Source: Alphaproteobacteria bacterium
Lineage (GTDB): Bacteria > Pseudomonadota > Alphaproteobacteria > UBA8366
Reading direction: 5' to 3'
Assembly (NCBI GenBank): GCA_029861675.1
Contig: JAOTYV010000243.1
Location: forward strand, 1 to 7,523
DNA: 7,523 nucleotides
The position numbers were made by a program, and so were the translations under genes. Shown here piece after piece: positions 5,914 through 7,523 of this stretch (position 1 is the first letter of the stretch; every line of letters starts with the position of its first letter). The notes under the pieces are model-generated. The model ran no database searches. It was not told where the DNA came from and saw only the letters and a program-made list of their open reading frames with translations.

Positions 5914-5942
5914 ACGTTAGTGCGCCCCGCCGGAGAGGGCAA
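5914..5942 (-). promoter_or_regulatory. Weak candidate promoter for the LEA lipoprotein gene
   Basis: On the minus strand TTGCCC (complement of 5937-5942) and TAACGT (complement of 5914-5919) are 17 bases apart. The -35 is a 4-of-6 and the -10 only a 3-of-6 match. Transcription would start near 5907, giving a leader of about 50 bases with a short stem (TTCGG 5865-5869 with CCGAA 5875-5879) next to the ribosome binding site. Low certainty. Confidence 0.22.
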
Positions 5943-5944
5943 CC

Positions 5945-6010
5945 ATGCATCGCCATCAAGCCGTCGCGGCCGGGCCGCCAACTGGCCAAAACACCGCCGT
6001 CTTGCGATAG
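5945..6010 (+). CDS. Possible 21-residue leader peptide upstream of hyuB
   Basis: A short frame starts at ATG 5945 and ends at TAG 6008-6010, followed directly by TGA. It has a strong ribosome binding site, GGAGAGGG at 5932-5939, 5 bases before the ATG, better than that of most genes in the window. The peptide begins MHRHQ and ends TAVLR, has no membrane segment, and resembles no toxin or secreted peptide I know. It ends 52 bases before hyuB. A small GC hairpin (GCGGC 5966-5970 with GCCGC 5974-5978) lies inside it. Its last codons overlap the left arm of a stem that could cover the hyuB ribosome binding site, so it may act through its translation rather than its product. It could also be chance. 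Confidence 0.35.
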   Translation: MHRHQAVAAGPPTGQNTAVLR

Positions 6011-6055
6011 TGAACGCTCGGTTGCGAGGTCGCGACGCCGGTTCGGACCGCAAGA
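6000..6055 (+). promoter_or_regulatory. Stem that could hide the hyuB ribosome binding site
   Basis: TCTTGCG (6000-6006) is perfectly complementary to CGCAAGA (6049-6055). The right arm covers the start of AAGAGG (6052-6057), the hyuB Shine-Dalgarno sequence; the left arm is in the last codons of the possible leader peptide. The loop is 42 bases, and a weaker rival stem uses TTGCG at 6022-6026. A ribosome at the end of the leader frame would open the stem. Seven pairs over this loop can arise by chance. Confidence 0.3.
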
Positions 6056-6062
6056 GGATGAC

Positions 6063-7523
6063 ATGACCAATCTCGGCCAGCTTGAACTGATCCGAGAATC
6101 GCTGGTGGCGGTGGTGAACGAGATGCGCGCCAACGTCATCCGGTCATCCTATTCGTCGATCATATACGAAGGGCATGATTTCTCCTGCGCCCTGGTCGCC
6201 GCGGATGGCCGCCTGGTGGCGCAATCGCTCGACGACAACCCGATACATATCTTCGCCGTTCCCTATTCGGCCGCCGAGGTCGTGCGCTGTTTCGGCGACG
6301 ACATCCATGAAGACGACATCTTTCTGCACAACGATCCCTATACCGGCGGCACCCACCTCAACGACGTCCTGATGCTCTATCCGGTGTTCCACGAGGGACG
6401 GCTGGGCCTGTTCGCCGCAACGCGCTGCCACTGGGGCGATGTCGGCGGCATGACGCCCGGAAGCCTGTCCGGCCGGGCGGAAGAGATCTATCAAGAGGGA
6501 ATGCGAATCACGCCGACGCGGATTTGCGAACAAGGCCGGATGAACGAGGCCTATCTCACTCTGCTGTTCGACAACATGCGGATCACGCATGAACGCAAAG
6601 GCGACTTCAACACGATGCTCGGCACCAGCCGAAAGGCGGCCGAACATTTACGCCGGCTGTTCGCGCGGTTTGGCGGCAACGCCCTGCTCGAATCGGTGGA
6701 CGATTTGATCGCGCGGTCGGAATCGGTCATGCGCGCCTGCATCGCCGATGTGCCGGACGGCGTCTACCGGGCGGAGGGCTATATCGAGGGTGACGGCAAC
6801 AATACGGACCCGCTCGTCGCCCGCCTCGCCCTGACGGTCGACGGCGACCGCATGACCGCCGATTTCACCGGCTGCTCGCCGCAGACAAACGGACCCACCA
6901 ATGTCGGTCCGGCGATGGCGCTCAACGCGGTCGGCAGCATCGTCAAATCGTTTCTCGACCCGGGCACCCCGGTGAACCATGGATCGTTTCAACCGATCGA
7001 CGTCGTCAATCCGGTCGGCAGCTTCATCAATGCCCGGCTGCCGGCGCCGTGCGGCGGCATGGTGGAATGCCGCGCGCTGTTGGGCGGCTTGATGGTCGGC
7101 GCGCTCGGCCAGGCGATCCCCGACAAACTGGTGGGTGACCTGAAGGGCGGCGCCAACCATGTCTATGTCTCCGGACCGCAGCCCGATGGCGGTCTCTTCC
7201 TGTGCTACGAATATCCCGCCGGCGGCACGGGTGCCAGCAACGGCGTCGATGGCGTTCACGCGGTGCGCGCCTTCCCCGAGGGCGATTTCAATTCGGTCCA
7301 ATCGGCGGAAATCATCGAGGCGCAAAGTCCCTTGCGGGTCGAACAATACGGATTGCGGGACGGCTCCTGCGGCGACGGTATGTTTCGGGGCGGACTCGGC
7401 CTCCGGCGCGACATCAGGGTGCTGACCGGCGGCGCCAGCCTCTCGGTGCTGTCGGACAAGAACATCATACCGCCGTTCGGCGTGGCGCACGGCCATAGCG
7501 GCGCCCCCAACCGCTTCACCGTC
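6063..7523 (+). CDS. hyuB: Hydantoinase B/oxoprolinase family subunit (HyuB), partial
   Basis: First 487 codons of a protein usually about 550-590 residues long; it runs off the right edge with no break. HyuB proteins work with HyuA as ATP-dependent cytoplasmic hydrolases that open hydantoin-type rings or 5-oxoproline; relatives are subunits of acetone and acetophenone carboxylases. Signatures seen: RSSYSSIIYEGHDFSCAL near residue 26, H89-N-D-P-Y-T-G-G-T-H98-L-N-D101, then TRCH123WGD126VGG, which match the family's metal-site motifs; further on come FDNMRITHERKGDF, a GDGNNTDPL strand, TGCSPQTNGPTNVGP, and the glycine-rich DGSCGDGMFRGGLGL near the cut. ATG 6063 is chosen because AGAGG lies 5 bases upstream and the overlapping ATG at 6058 reads straight into a stop. 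No hyuA lies upstream, so the partner may follow. The exact substrate cannot be decided. The stretch 5855-6062 upstream holds no conventional gene. Confidence 0.93.
   Translation, partial: MTNLGQLELIRESLVAVVNEMRANVIRSSYSSIIYEGHDFSCALVAADGRLVAQSLDDNPIHIFAVPYSAAEVVRCFGDDIHEDDIFLHNDPYTGGTHLNDVLMLYPVFHEGRLGLFAATRCHWGDVGGMTPGSLSGRAEEIYQEGMRITPTRICEQGRMNEAYLTLLFDNMRITHERKGDFNTMLGTSRKAAEHLRRLFARFGGNALLESVDDLIARSESVMRACIADVPDGVYRAEGYIEGDGNNTDPLVARLALTVDGDRMTADFTGCSPQTNGPTNVGPAMALNAVGSIVKSFLDPGTPVNHGSFQPIDVVNPVGSFINARLPAPCGGMVECRALLGGLMVGALGQAIPDKLVGDLKGGANHVYVSGPQPDGGLFLCYEYPAGGTGASNGVDGVHAVRAFPEGDFNSVQSAEIIEAQSPLRVEQYGLRDGSCGDGMFRGGLGLRRDIRVLTGGASLSVLSDKNIIPPFGVAHGHSGAPNRFTV

Noticed and set aside
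5855..6139. N-terminal extension of the lipoprotein frame to 6139
   Set aside because: It would put about 95 residues before a perfect lipoprotein signal peptide and overlap the hyuB start. GTG 5854 has its own ribosome binding site.
6144..7496. Minus-strand frames of 167 and 282 codons opposite hyuB
   Set aside because: Arg/His/Ala-rich translations without recognisable domains, covered by the continuous HyuB frame with family motifs on the plus strand.

Overview
The window looks like chromosomal DNA of a GC-rich alphaproteobacterium, probably Rhodospirillales-like. The grounds are GC-biased codons, long antisense shadow frames, GTG starts, and a small two-helix protein resembling the mainly alphaproteobacterial family DUF6460. 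No tRNA, rRNA, insertion sequence, phage gene or CRISPR array was seen. Genus and species cannot be named from this sequence.

Layout. (1) 1-840, minus strand: N-terminal 280 residues of a transcription regulator that runs off the left edge. It has an XRE helix-turn-helix, a segment like the HisKA dimerisation domain of histidine kinases, and the start of what looks like the C-terminal part of ScfR/RamB/PrpR-type regulators. (2) 841-1048: a divergent control region with repeated TTCACA boxes, a GCAAACTT motif and a two-tier hairpin. (3) 1049-3031, plus: a 660-residue sodium:solute symporter with PutP-like sodium-site residues, closed by a strong intrinsic terminator. (4) 3202-4055, plus: a two-gene unit with overlapping stop and start, encoding an 81-residue two-helix membrane protein and a membrane-anchored TPR protein. 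(5) 4071-4800, minus: a two-gene unit, convergent with the previous one, encoding a 158-residue tail-anchored protein and a 67-residue two-helix membrane protein. (6) 5042-5293, plus: the DUF6460-like protein. (7) 5351-5854, minus: a LEA-14/WHy-domain lipoprotein. (8) 6063-7523, plus: the first 487 residues of a hydantoinase B/oxoprolinase subunit, running off the right edge. It is preceded by a possible 21-codon leader peptide and a stem that could cover its ribosome binding site.

How they may work together. The regulator and symporter form a classic divergent regulator-transporter pair. If the regulator belongs to the ScfR/RamB/PrpR group, whose members sense short-chain acyl metabolism, the symporter may import a small carboxylate; this is inference. 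Five small membrane proteins of unknown role follow, and one could be an accessory subunit of the symporter. The lipoprotein and hydantoinase genes look like separate units. The most original signals are the kinase-like insert in the regulator, the box array and hairpin before the symporter, and the leader-peptide arrangement before the hydantoinase gene.
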